Notes: generated by a model from the sequence alone, not told the origin. A DNA stretch of 64,000 nt from Aquimarina sp. TRL1 (GCF_013365535.1 NZ_CP053590.1:2842501-2906500); one strand, 5' to 3'; counted from the stretch's first letter, positions 38,402 through 48,484 are shown. Translations and numbers: made by a program.

Positions 38402-40591
38402 TTAACTTTCTTTTTTCTCAGGTTTTGGCTTTCGATTATCTCTGTTGTCTCGATTTCCACCTGGTTTTCCTTCCTTTCTAGGAGGTCTTTGTAGAAGAGC
38501 TTTTCTGGATACTTTTTCTTTGCGGGTTTTTGGATCAATACCAAAATACTTCACATCGATAAGGTCTCCCATATTTACTACATCTGTTACATTATTTGTA
38601 CGCTCCCAAGCTAATTCAGAAATGTGAAGTAATACTTCATTTCCTGGTGCTTCTACATATTCTACAACAGCTCCGAATTCTAGGATCTTCACTACCTTTA
38701 CTTCATATACGCTACCTACTTCCGGTTTGAAAGTAATTGCGTTAATTCTGGAGATTACCCAGTCAATAGCTTCTTGGTCTACTCCGAGAATTTCTACAAT
38801 ACCAAAATCACCATCTTCTTCGATGACAATTGTTGTACCGCTTTCTTTCTGCATTTCCTGAATTACCTTACCGCTAGGTCCGATAACTGCTCCAATATAA
38901 GACTCAGGAATAGTTACTTTTACCATTTTTGGAGCGTGTGCCTTAACTGTTTCGCTTGGTTGCTCTATGGTATCTGTAAGCTTTTCTAGTATATGAAGTC
39001 TTCCTTCTCTGGCTTGTTTTAGGGCATTTACCAAAATTTCATAGGATAACCCTTTTATTTTGATGTCCATTTGACAAGCTGTAATACCATCCGCAGTTCC
39101 GGTTACTTTAAAATCCATATCTCCTAAGTGATCTTCATCTCCAAGGATATCAGATAATACAGCATATTTTTCTCCGTCACTGATAAGTCCCATGGCAATT
39201 CCAGAAACAGGCTTCTTTAGTTTCACACCGGCATCCATAAGTGCCATTGTTCCCGAACAAACTGTTGCCATAGAAGAAGAACCATTTGATTCTAATACTT
39301 CTGAAACGACACGAACAGTATATGGACAATCTTCAGGAATCATTCCCTTTAGCGCACGTTGTGCCAGGTTACCATGTCCTATTTCTCTTCTCGAAGTACC
39401 ACGTAGTGGTCTTGCTTCTCCGGTAGAGAAAGGAGGGAAGTTATAATGCAGGTAGAAACGCTCTTCTGATTGGAATGTTGGTAAGTCGATAACATTTGCT
39501 TCTCTGGAAGTTCCTAATGTTACAGTTGCTAGTGCTTGTGTTTCCCCTCTTGTAAAAATTGAAGAACCATGTGTAGAAGGAAGGTAATCTACTTCACACC
39601 AGATAGGTCTGATTTCAGTAGTTGCTCTTCCGTCCAGACGAATTCCTTCGTTAAGGACCAAGTTTCTAACAGCTTCTTTGTGTGCTTTGTTAAAATATTT
39701 AGCGATTAGTTCTCCTTTCTCTTCGATTTCCTCTTCAGAGAAAGTAGCTAAGATTTCTTCTTTTACTTCAGAAAAAGCTAATCCTCGTTCTTTTTTAGAA
39801 GATCCTTGCTTAGCAATGTCATAACATCTCTGATAAGCAGCTTCATGAATTTGAGTAGCTAATTCTTCGTCGTTTTCTTCCGGAGTATATTCTCTGGTTT
39901 CTTTTTTTCCAACAGCTTCTGCTAATCGTATTTGTGCATCACATTGTATTTTGATAGCTTCATGGGCGAATTTGATCGCTTCAGTCATTTCTTCTTCAGA
40001 AACTTCATCCATTTCTCCTTCTACCATCGCTACAGAATCAGCCGATGCCCCAACCATAAGATCGATATCTGCTTTTTCTAATTGCTCTCTGCTTGGATTG
40101 ATAACAAATGCTCCATCAATTCTAGCAACACGAACTTCAGAAATAGGGGTTTCAAAAGGAATATCAGATAGCTGAAGTGCAGTAGAAGCAGCTAATCCTG
40201 CTAATGCATCAGGCATCACATTTTCATCATGTGACATCAGCTGTATCATTACCTGAGTTTCTGAGTGATAATCTTTTGGAAACAATGGACGTAAAACACG
40301 ATCCACTAATCTCATTGTTAAAATTTCTTCCGTACTAGGTCTTGCCTCTCTTTTAAAGAACCCTCCAGGATAACGTCCTGCAGCAGCAAATTTTTCTCTA
40401 TAATCAACAGTTAAAGGAAGGAAATCTACTGTACCATCTTCATAAGAAGAAACAACAGTACATAGTAGCATAGCATTTCCCATTTTAACAACAACAGACC
40501 CATGAGCTTGTTTTGCTAATTTTCCGGTTTCGAGGGAGATTTCTCTTCCATCTCCTAAGTCGATAACCTCTTTATACACTTTTGGAATCAT
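38402..40591 (-). CDS. pnp: Polyribonucleotide nucleotidyltransferase (PNPase)
   Basis: The 729-residue 3'-5' phosphorolytic exoribonuclease has two RNase PH domains (about 1-230 and 310-545; [14 protein letters not shown] and [20 protein letters not shown] carry phosphate-site residues), a KH domain at about 555-610 ([16 protein letters not shown]) and an S1 domain at about 620-690 ([16 protein letters not shown]). The tail is basic and Arg/Asp/Asn-rich, a likely disordered RNA-binding extension. It follows rpsO, the classical order, but a strong terminator intervenes, so pnp needs readthrough or its own promoter. A leader hairpin lies upstream. Confidence 0.97.
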   Translation of the reverse strand: MIPKVYKEVIDLGDGREISLETGKLAKQAHGSVVVKMGNAMLLCTVVSSYEDGTVDFLPLTVDYREKFAAAGRYPGGFFKREARPSTEEILTMRLVDRVLRPLFPKDYHSETQVMIQLMSHDENVMPDALAGLAASTALQLSDIPFETPISEVRVARIDGAFVINPSREQLEKADIDLMVGASADSVAMVEGEMDEVSEEEMTEAIKFAHEAIKIQCDAQIRLAEAVGKKETREYTPEENDEELATQIHEAAYQRCYDIAKQGSSKKERGLAFSEVKEEILATFSEEEIEEKGELIAKYFNKAHKEAVRNLVLNEGIRLDGRATTEIRPIWCEVDYLPSTHGSSIFTRGETQALATVTLGTSREANVIDLPTFQSEERFYLHYNFPPFSTGEARPLRGTSRREIGHGNLAQRALKGMIPEDCPYTVRVVSEVLESNGSSSMATVCSGTMALMDAGVKLKKPVSGIAMGLISDGEKYAVLSDILGDEDHLGDMDFKVTGTADGITACQMDIKIKGLSYEILVNALKQAREGRLHILEKLTDTIEQPSETVKAHAPKMVKVTIPESYIGAVIGPSGKVIQEMQKESGTTIVIEEDGDFGIVEILGVDQEAIDWVISRINAITFKPEVGSVYEVKVVKILEFGAVVEYVEAPGNEVLLHISELAWERTNNVTDVVNMGDLIDVKYFGIDPKTRKEKVSRKALLQRPPRKEGKPGGNRDNRDNRKPKPEKKES

Positions 40592-40606
40592 ATATTTTTT
40601 TGATTC

Positions 40607-40628
40607 AGCCTGTCTATGTTTACAGGCT
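40607..40628 (-). promoter_or_regulatory. Hairpin in the pnp leader
   Basis: AGCCTGT and ACAGGCT form a 7-bp stem with an 8-base loop, 15 bp upstream of the pnp ATG. PNPase is known to autoregulate through leader structure in enterobacteria; whether that happens here is speculation. Confidence 0.35.
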
Positions 40629-40802
40629 TAATTAAACATTGGTTTTTTCCGTCTTTCTTTGGCGGACAAGGTTGTGTTGTTGTGGTTGTTGTTTGTACCA
40701 ATGAAAAACCAAGGCGTTTATTTGTGTTTTTTGTCTTTTTTAAAAAAACAAAAACCTTTGAAATTTATTATATATAAGTCAATTATAAATTGACGTATAA
40801 TC

Positions 40803-40828
40803 AAAAAGAGAGGCGCGCAGCCTCTCTC
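40803..40828 (-). terminator. Intrinsic terminator of rpsO
   Basis: An 8-bp GC-rich stem (AGAGAGGC / GCCTCTCT) is followed on the minus strand by TTTTT, 7 bp past the rpsO stop and upstream of pnp. Confidence 0.9.
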
Positions 40829-40835
40829 TTGTTCT

Positions 40836-41105
40836 TTATTTTCTTAAACCTAATTCTTTTACAATCGCACGATATCTCATGATATCTTTCTTCTTTAGGT
40901 AATCAAGTAGATCTCTTCGCTTACCTACTAACTTTACTAGAGAACGCTCAGTGTTAAAATCTTTTCTGTTCTTTTTTAAGTGCTCGGTTAAGTGAGTAAT
41001 TCTGTAGGTAAATAAAGCGATTTGACCTTCTGCAGATCCTGTATCTGCTTTTCCTTTACCGTGTTTTGCGAAAATCTCTTCTTTCGTTTCTTTTGTTAAA
41101 TACAT
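40836..41105 (-). CDS. rpsO: 30S ribosomal protein S15
   Basis: The 89-residue protein matches the normal S15 length. Conserved features are DTGSAEGQIALFTYRITHLT (about 21-40), the EHLK segment, SLVKLVGKRRDLLDYLKK and the C-terminal GLRK. It binds the central domain of 16S rRNA. A CAAATATA box (TAnnTTTG type on the minus strand, 41161-41168) lies 55 bp upstream of the ATG. Confidence 0.98.
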   Translation of the reverse strand: MYLTKETKEEIFAKHGKGKADTGSAEGQIALFTYRITHLTEHLKKNRKDFNTERSLVKLVGKRRDLLDYLKKKDIMRYRAIVKELGLRK

Positions 41106-41166
41106 TCCAATATTAGTTTTAATGATTTTTATGTATAATAAAATATCTATTATTAGCTGGCAAATA

Positions 41167-41199
41167 TAATACTTTTTGAATTACTAATACTTTTTGAAT
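41167..41199. repeat. 15-bp direct repeat in the rpsO / lipoprotein promoter region
   Basis: TAATACTTTTTGAAT occurs at 41167-41181 and 41185-41199 (period 18 bp), adjacent to the putative rpsO -7 box and 69 bp before the divergent lipoprotein gene. Confidence 0.7.
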
Positions 41200-41267
41200 A
41201 AAAAAAACGTTTTTTATTTAAACCTTTTCTATTCCCCTGAGTCTTAAATGAGTAACAATAAAATTAA

Positions 41268-42098
41268 ATGATTATGAGAAATTGGTTTTTTAAATTCGGA
41301 ATTGTAATAGCTTTCTTAGGAGTTATTGGGTGTAGTGATGATGATGCTAAAACGACAGATGAAACCGTTACGATCGATGAGGCAGCTTTGACTGCAAAGG
41401 TTGATAATGGTATAGAAGTTATTAGTGATATCGTATTGCAGGGGTTCGAAGGGCAGCCACAAAAAGAGAAAACATATAAAGGAGGATGGGGACTTCCTGA
41501 TTGTGTGACAGTATCTATAGAGTTGACCAGTACGTCAAAAAAAATGGTCATGGATTTTGGGACAGAGGGTTGTGAAGTTAGAAATGGTCATGTGCTAAAA
41601 GGAAAAATGTTGATGTCTTATGGATTGGATCTGGAAGCAAAGACGATTGTTATAATGTATAGCTTTGAAGATTTTTATGTAGATGGTACTCAGTTTGTAG
41701 GATCTAAAACAATTACAAGGCAAAGAGAAAATGAGAATGGGAATCCACAATATACTATGGAGATGGATGTGACGATGATTTTTGAAGACGGAACGCAAGC
41801 TTCCAGAATAGGGACTAAGAAAAGAGAATGGATAGAAGGTGCTTATAATGGAAATTGGGGAGATAATGTTTTTGAGATTACGGGCGCATGGGAAACTAAT
41901 TTTGCAGATGGAACTAAAAATAGTACTACGATTACGACTCCACTTAGAAGAGAGGCAAGTTGTAGATTTATTGTTAGTGGTGTAATGGAATTAGTGCGAG
42001 GAGAGCGAAGTGGAACTTTGGATTATGGAGATGGTAGCTGTGATAATAAAGCCATATTTACCAATGCAGATGGAGAAGAAAAAGAAATTATTTTGTAG
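41268..42098 (+). CDS. Hypothetical lipoprotein
   Basis: The 276-residue product (or 274 from the Met at 41274) has a signal peptide with lipobox FLGVIGC, followed by an Asp-rich stretch, typical of Bacteroidota surface or periplasmic lipoproteins. The mature part alternates short polar and aromatic segments with Asp-Gly turns, consistent with a beta-rich fold. Cysteines in LPDCV, EGCEV, ASCRF and GSCDN suggest two disulfides. I do not recognise a family. It stands alone between the rpsO promoter and a bidirectional terminator. Confidence 0.85.
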   Translation: MIMRNWFFKFGIVIAFLGVIGCSDDDAKTTDETVTIDEAALTAKVDNGIEVISDIVLQGFEGQPQKEKTYKGGWGLPDCVTVSIELTSTSKKMVMDFGTEGCEVRNGHVLKGKMLMSYGLDLEAKTIVIMYSFEDFYVDGTQFVGSKTITRQRENENGNPQYTMEMDVTMIFEDGTQASRIGTKKREWIEGAYNGNWGDNVFEITGAWETNFADGTKNSTTITTPLRREASCRFIVSGVMELVRGERSGTLDYGDGSCDNKAIFTNADGEEKEIIL

Positions 42099-42125
42099 AA
42101 AGAAAAATAGGCATTGAATATAAAT

Positions 42126-42159
42126 AAAAAGGTTCCGAGTTTTTATTCGGAACCTTTTT
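42126..42159. terminator. Bidirectional terminator between the lipoprotein gene and accD
   Basis: A 13-bp stem (AAAAAGGTTCCGA with its complement) and an 8-base loop have an A run on the left and a T run on the right, so it can serve both convergent genes. Confidence 0.93.
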
Positions 42160-42189
42160 TATAGTGTACTTTTATCTTAAAAGTCTTAA

Positions 42190-43050
42190 TTAGTTTTGAC
42201 TTAGTGGTCTGTTTAATACCAAATCCAGATATAAGTTAATTTTTTTCTTTAATTCATGTCTAGGGGTGATAAAATCTAAGAATCCATGTTCTAACAGGAA
42301 TTCAGAAGTTTGAAAGCCTTCTGGAAGTTCCTTTCCGGTAGTGTCTCTTACTACGCGTGGACCAGCAAATCCAATAAGTGCTCCGGGTTCTGCAATGTTA
42401 ATATCTCCTAACATAGCGAATGAAGCAGTAGTTCCTCCTGTTGTCGGGTCTGTACATAGTGAAATGTATGGAATTCCTGCATCTGCTAACTGAGCAAGTC
42501 TGGCAGAAGTTTTAGCTAGCTGCATTAAGGAAAGCGCAGCTTCCATCATTCTGGCACCTCCTGATTTGGAGATGATAAGCAGTGGAATGTTGTTTTTTAA
42601 TGAGTGATCAGCAGCACGAGCGATTTTTTCACCAACAACACTTCCCATTGAACCTCCAATAAAAGCAAAATCCATACAAGCGATCACCAAATCATTACCA
42701 TTGGATTTTCCTACGGCTGTTCTTACAGCATCTTTTAGGTTTGTTTTCTTTTGTGCTTCTTTTAATCGATCTGGGTATTTCTTTTTGTCTTCGAATTTAA
42801 GAGGATCTTTAGAAGTTAAGTTTTTGTCTAACTCTTCAAAATTGTTATCGTCAAATAATATTTCGAAATATTCTTTACTTCCTATTCTTACGTGGTATCC
42901 ATCCTCCGGACTAACATAGAAGTTTTTTTCTAGCTGTTCTGCATCTACAATTTTTCCTGTAGGAGATTTGTACCAAAGTCCTTTAGGAACATCTTTTTTG
43001 TCTTCTGTAGCGGTTTGTATCCCTTTTTGCGTTCTCTTAAACCAAGCCAT
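42190..43050 (-). CDS. accD: Acetyl-CoA carboxylase carboxyltransferase subunit beta
   Basis: The 286-residue subunit acts with AccA to transfer the carboxyl group from biotin to acetyl-CoA, the first committed step of fatty acid synthesis. The crotonase-like core shows [31 protein letters not shown] and [16 protein letters not shown], the carboxyl- and CoA-binding motifs. The N-terminal zinc ribbon of the E. coli protein is present in outline ([23 protein letters not shown]), but all four cysteines are replaced. It follows fbaA and its terminator. Confidence 0.96.
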   Translation of the reverse strand: MAWFKRTQKGIQTATEDKKDVPKGLWYKSPTGKIVDAEQLEKNFYVSPEDGYHVRIGSKEYFEILFDDNNFEELDKNLTSKDPLKFEDKKKYPDRLKEAQKKTNLKDAVRTAVGKSNGNDLVIACMDFAFIGGSMGSVVGEKIARAADHSLKNNIPLLIISKSGGARMMEAALSLMQLAKTSARLAQLADAGIPYISLCTDPTTGGTTASFAMLGDINIAEPGALIGFAGPRVVRDTTGKELPEGFQTSEFLLEHGFLDFITPRHELKKKINLYLDLVLNRPLSQN

Positions 43051-43063
43051 AATTTAGTATATT

Positions 43064-43111
43064 AAAAAAGCTGAAACTTTTTTTAGTTTGTTTAAAAAAA
43101 AGTTTCAGCTT
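43064..43111 (-). terminator. Intrinsic terminator of fbaA
   Basis: A 17-bp stem (AAGCTGAAACTTTTTTT with its complement) lies 12 bp past the fbaA stop and is followed on the minus strand by a T-rich tract. Confidence 0.88.
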
Positions 43112-43122
43112 GGTTTATTGTT

Positions 43123-44190
43123 TTATAATGTATTCACATTATTAAGATCTTCAAAAGCTTTTTTCAGGCGATTCGTAAAAGTAACTTCTCCTTCTCTTAG
43201 CCATTTTCTCGGATCATAATATTTCTTGTTTGGTTCTTCCGGACCATCCGGGTTTCCAATCTGAGTTTTTAAATACTCTATTTTATTATTCATATAATCC
43301 CTAATTCCTTCATTATATGCAAATTGAAGGTCGGTGTCTATATTCATTTTTATAACTCCATAACCAATTGCTTCTCTGATTTCTTCTAGCGAAGAACCAC
43401 TTCCACCATGGAATACGAAGTCAATATGATTGTTTTCTACACCGTATTTATCAGCAATAAATTCTTGAGAATTTTTTAAGATTTTTGGTGTGAGTTTTAC
43501 ATTTCCAGGTTTGTAAACTCCATGGACATTTCCAAAAGCAGCGGCAACGGTGAAACGAGGACTCACTTTACTTAGCTCTTCATATGCATAAGCAACTTCT
43601 TCTGGCTGAGTGTATAATTTAGAGTCGTCAACATCAGTGTTGTCTACTCCGTCTTCTTCTCCTCCTGTGATTCCCAATTCAATTTCCAGGGTCATCCCCA
43701 TTTTACTCATACGCTCCAGATATTGCTTACAGATCTCTATGTTTTCTTCCAGTGGTTCTTCTGATAAGTCAATCATGTGAGAACTGTATAGCGGCTTTCC
43801 AGTTTCTTTATAAAACTGTTCTCCGGCATCTAATAAACCATCGATCCATGGTAATAATTTTTTTGCACAATGATCCGTGTGCAAAATTACAGGGACATTA
43901 TATGCTTCTGCAAGTAAATGTACGTGTTTCGCTCCTGCAACAGCTCCTGCTATTGCTGATTTTTGGTTTTCATTAGACAATCCTTTTCCGGCGTTAAACT
44001 GTGCCCCTCCGTTAGAGAATTGAATAATTACCGGGGAGTTTAGTTCAGCAGCGGTTTCTAAAACAGCATTGATAGAACTAGAACCAATTACATTTACTGC
44101 TGGTAAAGCATAATTGTTGGCTTTAGCATGTTTAAAAACTTCTTGAACCTGATCTCCCGTTACAACTCCTGGTTTGATGTTGTGACTCAT
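43123..44190 (-). CDS. fbaA: Fructose-bisphosphate aldolase, class II
   Basis: The 355-residue zinc aldolase cleaves fructose 1,6-bisphosphate in glycolysis. Metal and catalytic motifs are visible: VILHTDHCAKK (about 103-113, Asp and His), MTLEIELGITGGEEDG (about 170-185), AAAFGNVHGVYKPG and FHGGSGSS (about 265-272). The C-terminal part holds the NIDTDLQ phosphate-binding segment. The length fits the class IIA type. A TATTTTTG box sits 25 bp upstream of the ATG (44216-44223, minus strand). Confidence 0.97.
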   Translation of the reverse strand: MSHNIKPGVVTGDQVQEVFKHAKANNYALPAVNVIGSSSINAVLETAAELNSPVIIQFSNGGAQFNAGKGLSNENQKSAIAGAVAGAKHVHLLAEAYNVPVILHTDHCAKKLLPWIDGLLDAGEQFYKETGKPLYSSHMIDLSEEPLEENIEICKQYLERMSKMGMTLEIELGITGGEEDGVDNTDVDDSKLYTQPEEVAYAYEELSKVSPRFTVAAAFGNVHGVYKPGNVKLTPKILKNSQEFIADKYGVENNHIDFVFHGGSGSSLEEIREAIGYGVIKMNIDTDLQFAYNEGIRDYMNNKIEYLKTQIGNPDGPEEPNKKYYDPRKWLREGEVTFTNRLKKAFEDLNNVNTL

Positions 44191-44305
44191 AATTTAGTTT
44201 TGGTTTATAAGCTTACAAAAATAATAAAATTATAATGAAAGCATGATACGTATATAAAAAGCTTATGTGTTATAAATGCTGTTGTTTGTTTTCGAATCCA
44301 AAGTG

Positions 44306-46888
44306 CTAAAAAGGGTAATTGATACCGACATTATATACTGCTTTTGAAAAATTATATCCTTTAAACCATCTTTGGTCTTCATTATTTGCGGGGTTAAAGG
44401 TCTTAAATCCTAAATCAAAACGCAACACAAAAAAGTCAAAATCGTAACGAAGCCCTAAACCACTTCCTACCGCAATATCCTGTAAGTTGTCAATCTTGGA
44501 AAAGATAGCTTCTTCTTTTTCTACACTATCCTCTACGTTCCAGATGTTTCCTGCATCGATAAAAAAGGCTCCTTTAAGGGCTCCTAAAATAGTATATCGA
44601 TATTCGAGGTTAAAGGCTAGTTTCATATTAGCTTCATTAAATTCACTGGTGCTTTGACTGGTTCCGGGACCTAGCCGGTAAGCTAACCATGCTCTATTGT
44701 CATTAGGACCTCCGGCAAAAAAACTTCGAGCAAAAGGAATGCTGTTAGCATTTCCGTAGGGAATAGCGATTCCTCCAAAAGCCCGAAAGGCAATTACTTT
44801 ATTATTATTGGGGCTAATCGACCAATGTTTAATATAGCTGGTTTCTGCTTTGGCGTATTGCGAAAATTCTACTCCAAATATTTCAAAACGTTCATTGTCA
44901 TTTTTAGTGAGCCCTGAAGCATTAGAAATGGTCTGGAGAACATTACCAGCAAGCTCAAATTTGAATCGCCAGCGGTAGTAATCCTCATCGTGTAATCCGT
45001 TTTTAGTGTTTTTGGCAATGGTGTAACTGGAGGCAAATATCAAGTTGTCTTCAGTGAGTCTTTCTTTTCTTTCTCCAATGTTTTGCACTTCCTGTTTGTC
45101 ATTGTCACTTAAGCCTGTCAGGTTTGTGTTGTCTGAGTTCGCCGTAAGGATAAAATGATTGGCTCCATCGGGAATTGTTAGGTCGTTATCTGGAGTGAAA
45201 ATTTGAGTGTTGTCCCGATTTGCATTGAAATAGGTTTCATCATTTTTGGCGAAAAAGTTTAATTGGTCATAGGAATTACTATAAACATTAAAATAATTAC
45301 TGTTATTAAGGTTTCTTACATATTGTATGTTTACTAAATCTATTTGATTGTTGATGCTTTTGCTGGGGCGCCATATGTAATTGAATATACCGGATGCATT
45401 TTGCTTATCTAAACCGATGTTTTTTTGAATACTCATACCAAAAACAAGGTTAGTGGTGGGGGACATGTATTTTCTGATAATCCCACTGGTTTTTATAGGG
45501 AATAGTATTTTTGGGAAAGATAATCTCAGATCTGTTTGTACTTCTGAGATATTAAAAAAAGTATCATCGGTATCTACAGAAGCATCTTTAGAGGAGCCAA
45601 TACTTCCTCTTGCAGATAATTCCAGTGTTTCTGCACCTCTAAAAACATTTCTGATCAGGAAAGATCCTCCAAAACCAATACCAAAAGCCTGAATAGAAGA
45701 GGTAGATACGTCAAACTCTATATTAGTACTGTATTTTTTCTTTGGTGTAAGTAATACATTTGCAATTAGACTGCTTCCGCTAGGGTCATTTGGGTCAAGT
45801 GAATATCGGATGTTTGGATATTTGAATGTTTTTAAGTTACTGATCTGGTTGTATGTCAAAGTTCTGTCAATATCTCGGAATATCTCTCCGGGAGTAATAA
45901 GTACAGAATTGGTAATTGCTTTTCGGGTATATCGCAATTTATCATAACTATAGATATTGTATCCTTTGTATTGGACAGTGTCTTTTGGGGTAAGATTTCT
46001 GTATTGGTATTTGTAGTCAGTGAAAATATTTACCTTACTGATTTTGTGAATTTTGAAAGGGATTTTTCTGGAGGAATTGCCATGAGTTACCTGCCGGTTA
46101 TTAATTAACAGGTTTAAGTTTACCTTGTGGTTGGTGTTTACAGTGTCAGCATCGAATTTGATGAATTCCTTTTCGAAATTATAAAGCCCTGAGTTTCTGA
46201 AGAAAGAAGTAAGTCGTTCTCTTTCGGTTTCAACATCTTTTGTTTTGTACTGTTTTCCTGAAACTATTTTCGATTGGTTTTTAGTCGACTGATATAGGGA
46301 ATCTGCGATAGGAGACTCGATTTTTGCTTGTATAGAGTCTAGGAAATAAGGTTGTCCCGGTGACATAAAATAAGAGATATTTGCTCTTTGTTTCTCTTTT
46401 TTAGATATTGAGTAATCTGTTTTTATGTTGAACCACCCGTGATTCCAGTAGTACGATTCTAGTTTTTTTAAGGAACGTTTTATTTTAGAACTATCTATAA
46501 TAGTAGGGGGTTCTCCGGTTCTTTTAAGCCAATTATTGAAGCCAGTGTAACTCTCTCGTAGTCTGTTGACTTGTTTCTGAGAGATAAATTCAGCTAATTT
46601 TTTTTCTCTGTTCGGTTTTTTGTATAGCCATTGATTGAATAAAGAATCAGGATTTTTCGCTGCCGAATTATAAATGTGTAGCCGGAAGGGGATTCCTAAT
46701 ATTTTTTCGTTTGGTGTTTGGTATAATTGATTGTATAAAGATGACTTATTAGTTTTTATACTGTCTTCAAAAATTTCATTCTTGGATAATAAAAAATCAT
46801 CCTCCGGGATATTTTTAATTGCACTACAAGAGATGAAAAAAATAAATGTTACAGATATAAATAATATTTTTGTCAGGATTTTTTTCAA
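44306..46888 (-). CDS. TamL-type outer-membrane assembly lipoprotein (BamA/TamA superfamily)
   Basis: The 860-residue protein starts with a lipoprotein signal (FIFFISC, Cys 21), then POTRA-like domains over about 30-400 and a C-terminal 16-strand Omp85 barrel over about 430-860 (FAGGPNDNRAWLAYRLGPG is the L6-type motif region; last residue Phe). Bacteroidota use a lipidated TamA, TamL, with TamB in outer-membrane biogenesis. It is divergent from the rRNA methyltransferase with only 41 bp between. No tamB is in the window. Confidence 0.9.
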   Translation of the reverse strand: MKKILTKILFISVTFIFFISCSAIKNIPEDDFLLSKNEIFEDSIKTNKSSLYNQLYQTPNEKILGIPFRLHIYNSAAKNPDSLFNQWLYKKPNREKKLAEFISQKQVNRLRESYTGFNNWLKRTGEPPTIIDSSKIKRSLKKLESYYWNHGWFNIKTDYSISKKEKQRANISYFMSPGQPYFLDSIQAKIESPIADSLYQSTKNQSKIVSGKQYKTKDVETERERLTSFFRNSGLYNFEKEFIKFDADTVNTNHKVNLNLLINNRQVTHGNSSRKIPFKIHKISKVNIFTDYKYQYRNLTPKDTVQYKGYNIYSYDKLRYTRKAITNSVLITPGEIFRDIDRTLTYNQISNLKTFKYPNIRYSLDPNDPSGSSLIANVLLTPKKKYSTNIEFDVSTSSIQAFGIGFGGSFLIRNVFRGAETLELSARGSIGSSKDASVDTDDTFFNISEVQTDLRLSFPKILFPIKTSGIIRKYMSPTTNLVFGMSIQKNIGLDKQNASGIFNYIWRPSKSINNQIDLVNIQYVRNLNNSNYFNVYSNSYDQLNFFAKNDETYFNANRDNTQIFTPDNDLTIPDGANHFILTANSDNTNLTGLSDNDKQEVQNIGERKERLTEDNLIFASSYTIAKNTKNGLHDEDYYRWRFKFELAGNVLQTISNASGLTKNDNERFEIFGVEFSQYAKAETSYIKHWSISPNNNKVIAFRAFGGIAIPYGNANSIPFARSFFAGGPNDNRAWLAYRLGPGTSQSTSEFNEANMKLAFNLEYRYTILGALKGAFFIDAGNIWNVEDSVEKEEAIFSKIDNLQDIAVGSGLGLRYDFDFFVLRFDLGFKTFNPANNEDQRWFKGYNFSKAVYNVGINYPF

Positions 46889-46908
46889 GTTGTAATTATT
46901 ATTTAGGT

Positions 46909-46941
46909 CAAAAATACACTAATATTTGTATGCTTAGCAAA
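46909..46941 (-). promoter_or_regulatory. Bacteroidetes-type promoter of tamL
   Basis: Minus-strand reading gives TTTG (46938-46941), a 21-bp spacer and TATTTTTG (46909-46916). The -33 box overlaps the first codons of the divergent methyltransferase gene. Confidence 0.6.
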
Positions 46942-47673
46942 AGCCAAAAGAAATTAATAAAAAGCTTATATCAAAAAAAGTACCGTAAACAACATAAGAT
47001 GTTTGTTGTTGAGGGGAAAAAAGGGATTCAGGAGTTGTTACAGGCTAGATGGGAGTTACATGCACTGTATAGTACAGAAGAGAAATTTTTTGAGGTTCCT
47101 GCAGAGAAATTTTTTGCAGTAAGTGAGAATGAATTGAAACAAATAAGTTTTTTGACTACTCCGCAAGTAGCATTGGCTGTTTTTTATATGCCTGATGATG
47201 TAACGACATCTGGAAAAGGACTTGTAGTAGCATTAGATGATGTTCGTGATCCGGGAAACCTGGGGACAATTATCAGATTGTGTGACTGGTTTGGAGTGAG
47301 AGAGTTGGTGTGTTCGGAAAAGACAGTAGATTGCTTTAATCCTAAGGTAATTCAGGCTACTATGGGGTCTATTACACGGGTGTGTATTGTGTATTCGGAT
47401 TTGCAGAAATATTTGAGTACGTGTGTTGATAGGGGGATTCCTGTGATGGGAGCCTTTATGGAAGGAGATAATGTATATAAGACAGAATTACCTGTTAATG
47501 GAGTGTTGGTGATGGGAAATGAAGCAAATGGCGTTTCTGAAGAGACGGAGAAAATTATTCGTCAAAAAATAGCAATTCCTCAGTTTGGTCAGGGACAAAA
47601 AACAGAGAGTCTAAATGTCGCAACAGCTACGGCTATTTTGCTAAGCGAGTTTAAACGTGGGGGTAATATATAG
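46930..47673 (+). CDS. TrmH-family RNA 2'-O-methyltransferase (SpoU)
   Basis: The 247-residue SPOUT methyltransferase has an N-terminal substrate-binding domain at about 1-95 (KYRKQHKMFVVEGKKGIQEL) and a knotted SAM-binding domain at about 100-245, with ALDDVRDPGNLGTIIRLCDWFG, VMGNEANGVSEE and the C-terminal SLNVATATAILLSEF signature. The likely substrate is rRNA. I use the ATG at 46930: the in-frame TTG at 46870 would add 20 non-conserved residues and overlap tamL. Confidence 0.94.
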   Translation: MLSKSQKKLIKSLYQKKYRKQHKMFVVEGKKGIQELLQARWELHALYSTEEKFFEVPAEKFFAVSENELKQISFLTTPQVALAVFYMPDDVTTSGKGLVVALDDVRDPGNLGTIIRLCDWFGVRELVCSEKTVDCFNPKVIQATMGSITRVCIVYSDLQKYLSTCVDRGIPVMGAFMEGDNVYKTELPVNGVLVMGNEANGVSEETEKIIRQKIAIPQFGQGQKTESLNVATATAILLSEFKRGGNI

Positions 47674-47776
47674 TATTTGATTATCGAGGTCTATAGGAGG
47701 GCAGAAACCTGTCTCGAAATTAATATTTATTTTTTGATAACTTCTCCGGTGTTTTATGCAGAGAGTTTTTTGCTTT

Positions 47777-48484
47777 TCATTGAAAAGTGAAATTGATAAA
47801 AATTCCCCTTGTCGACATCTTATCAATAGTAGAGGTGTAAGGACTATTAGGGTCGTTATCTCTTACAAGTTCGTCAGACATAGCAAAAACACCTCGAATT
47901 GATGGAGTGAATTTGAAATAATACAGGAAAAAATCAATACCAAAACCAATTTCGTAATAATTGGTGTTTGTAGTGGTTCTAAACTGATTAAGACTATTGT
48001 CGTCTGGATTATCTTCGTTACTGGATAAGTTGATAGAAGTAGAAATACCTCCGACAATAAAAGGTTTGAAATTGTTTAATCTTTTAGTGGATACTTTTAG
48101 TAACAAAGGAATATGAACGTAAGTAGACTTTACTTCTCTTGTAGATTCTGATAATGTAGTAAATTCAGGACCTGTATAGGTGAGGTTTCTTTGTGTAAAA
48201 GTAACCATTGGCTCCAGACGTAAATCTAAGTAATCATTAATCCGCATATTCCCAAGAAGTCCGACATTAAATCCTACTGTTTTATCTACCATGATGTCAT
48301 TGGCAGAAGCATCCGCAGTATAATCAAAATCAAAGTTATAGCTGTTAAGACCCAAGATGTATCCCCAGCTTAATCTGGGTTTGTCAAAATTTTGGAGGTT
48401 TTGAACCTTTTCTTTAGAGAATAGTTGTGCACTGCTATTGTGGATGCAAAATAGAGTGGTAATGACGAAAAATAATCTTTTCAT
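47777..48484 (-). CDS. porT: PorT/SprT, type IX secretion outer-membrane protein
   Basis: The 235-residue protein starts with a signal peptide ending in NSSAQ, then forms a small beta-barrel (GYILGLNSYNFDF, YVHIPLLLKVSTKR, NYYEIGFGIDFFLYYFKF) with C-terminal Phe-Gln. The sequence and its position right after ubiE match porT/sprT of gliding flavobacteria, where it is needed for T9SS function. I choose the Met at 48484, which starts a clean signal peptide, over one nine codons upstream. It is probably cotranscribed with ubiE (81-bp gap). Confidence 0.88.
   Translation of the reverse strand: MKRLFFVITTLFCIHNSSAQLFSKEKVQNLQNFDKPRLSWGYILGLNSYNFDFDYTADASANDIMVDKTVGFNVGLLGNMRINDYLDLRLEPMVTFTQRNLTYTGPEFTTLSESTREVKSTYVHIPLLLKVSTKRLNNFKPFIVGGISTSINLSSNEDNPDDNSLNQFRTTTNTNYYEIGFGIDFFLYYFKFTPSIRGVFAMSDELVRDNDPNSPYTSTIDKMSTRGIFINFTFQ

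Noticed and set aside
46870..46929. TTG-initiated longer rRNA methyltransferase
   Set aside because: It would overlap tamL and adds residues not seen in the family; an ATG at 46930 fits.
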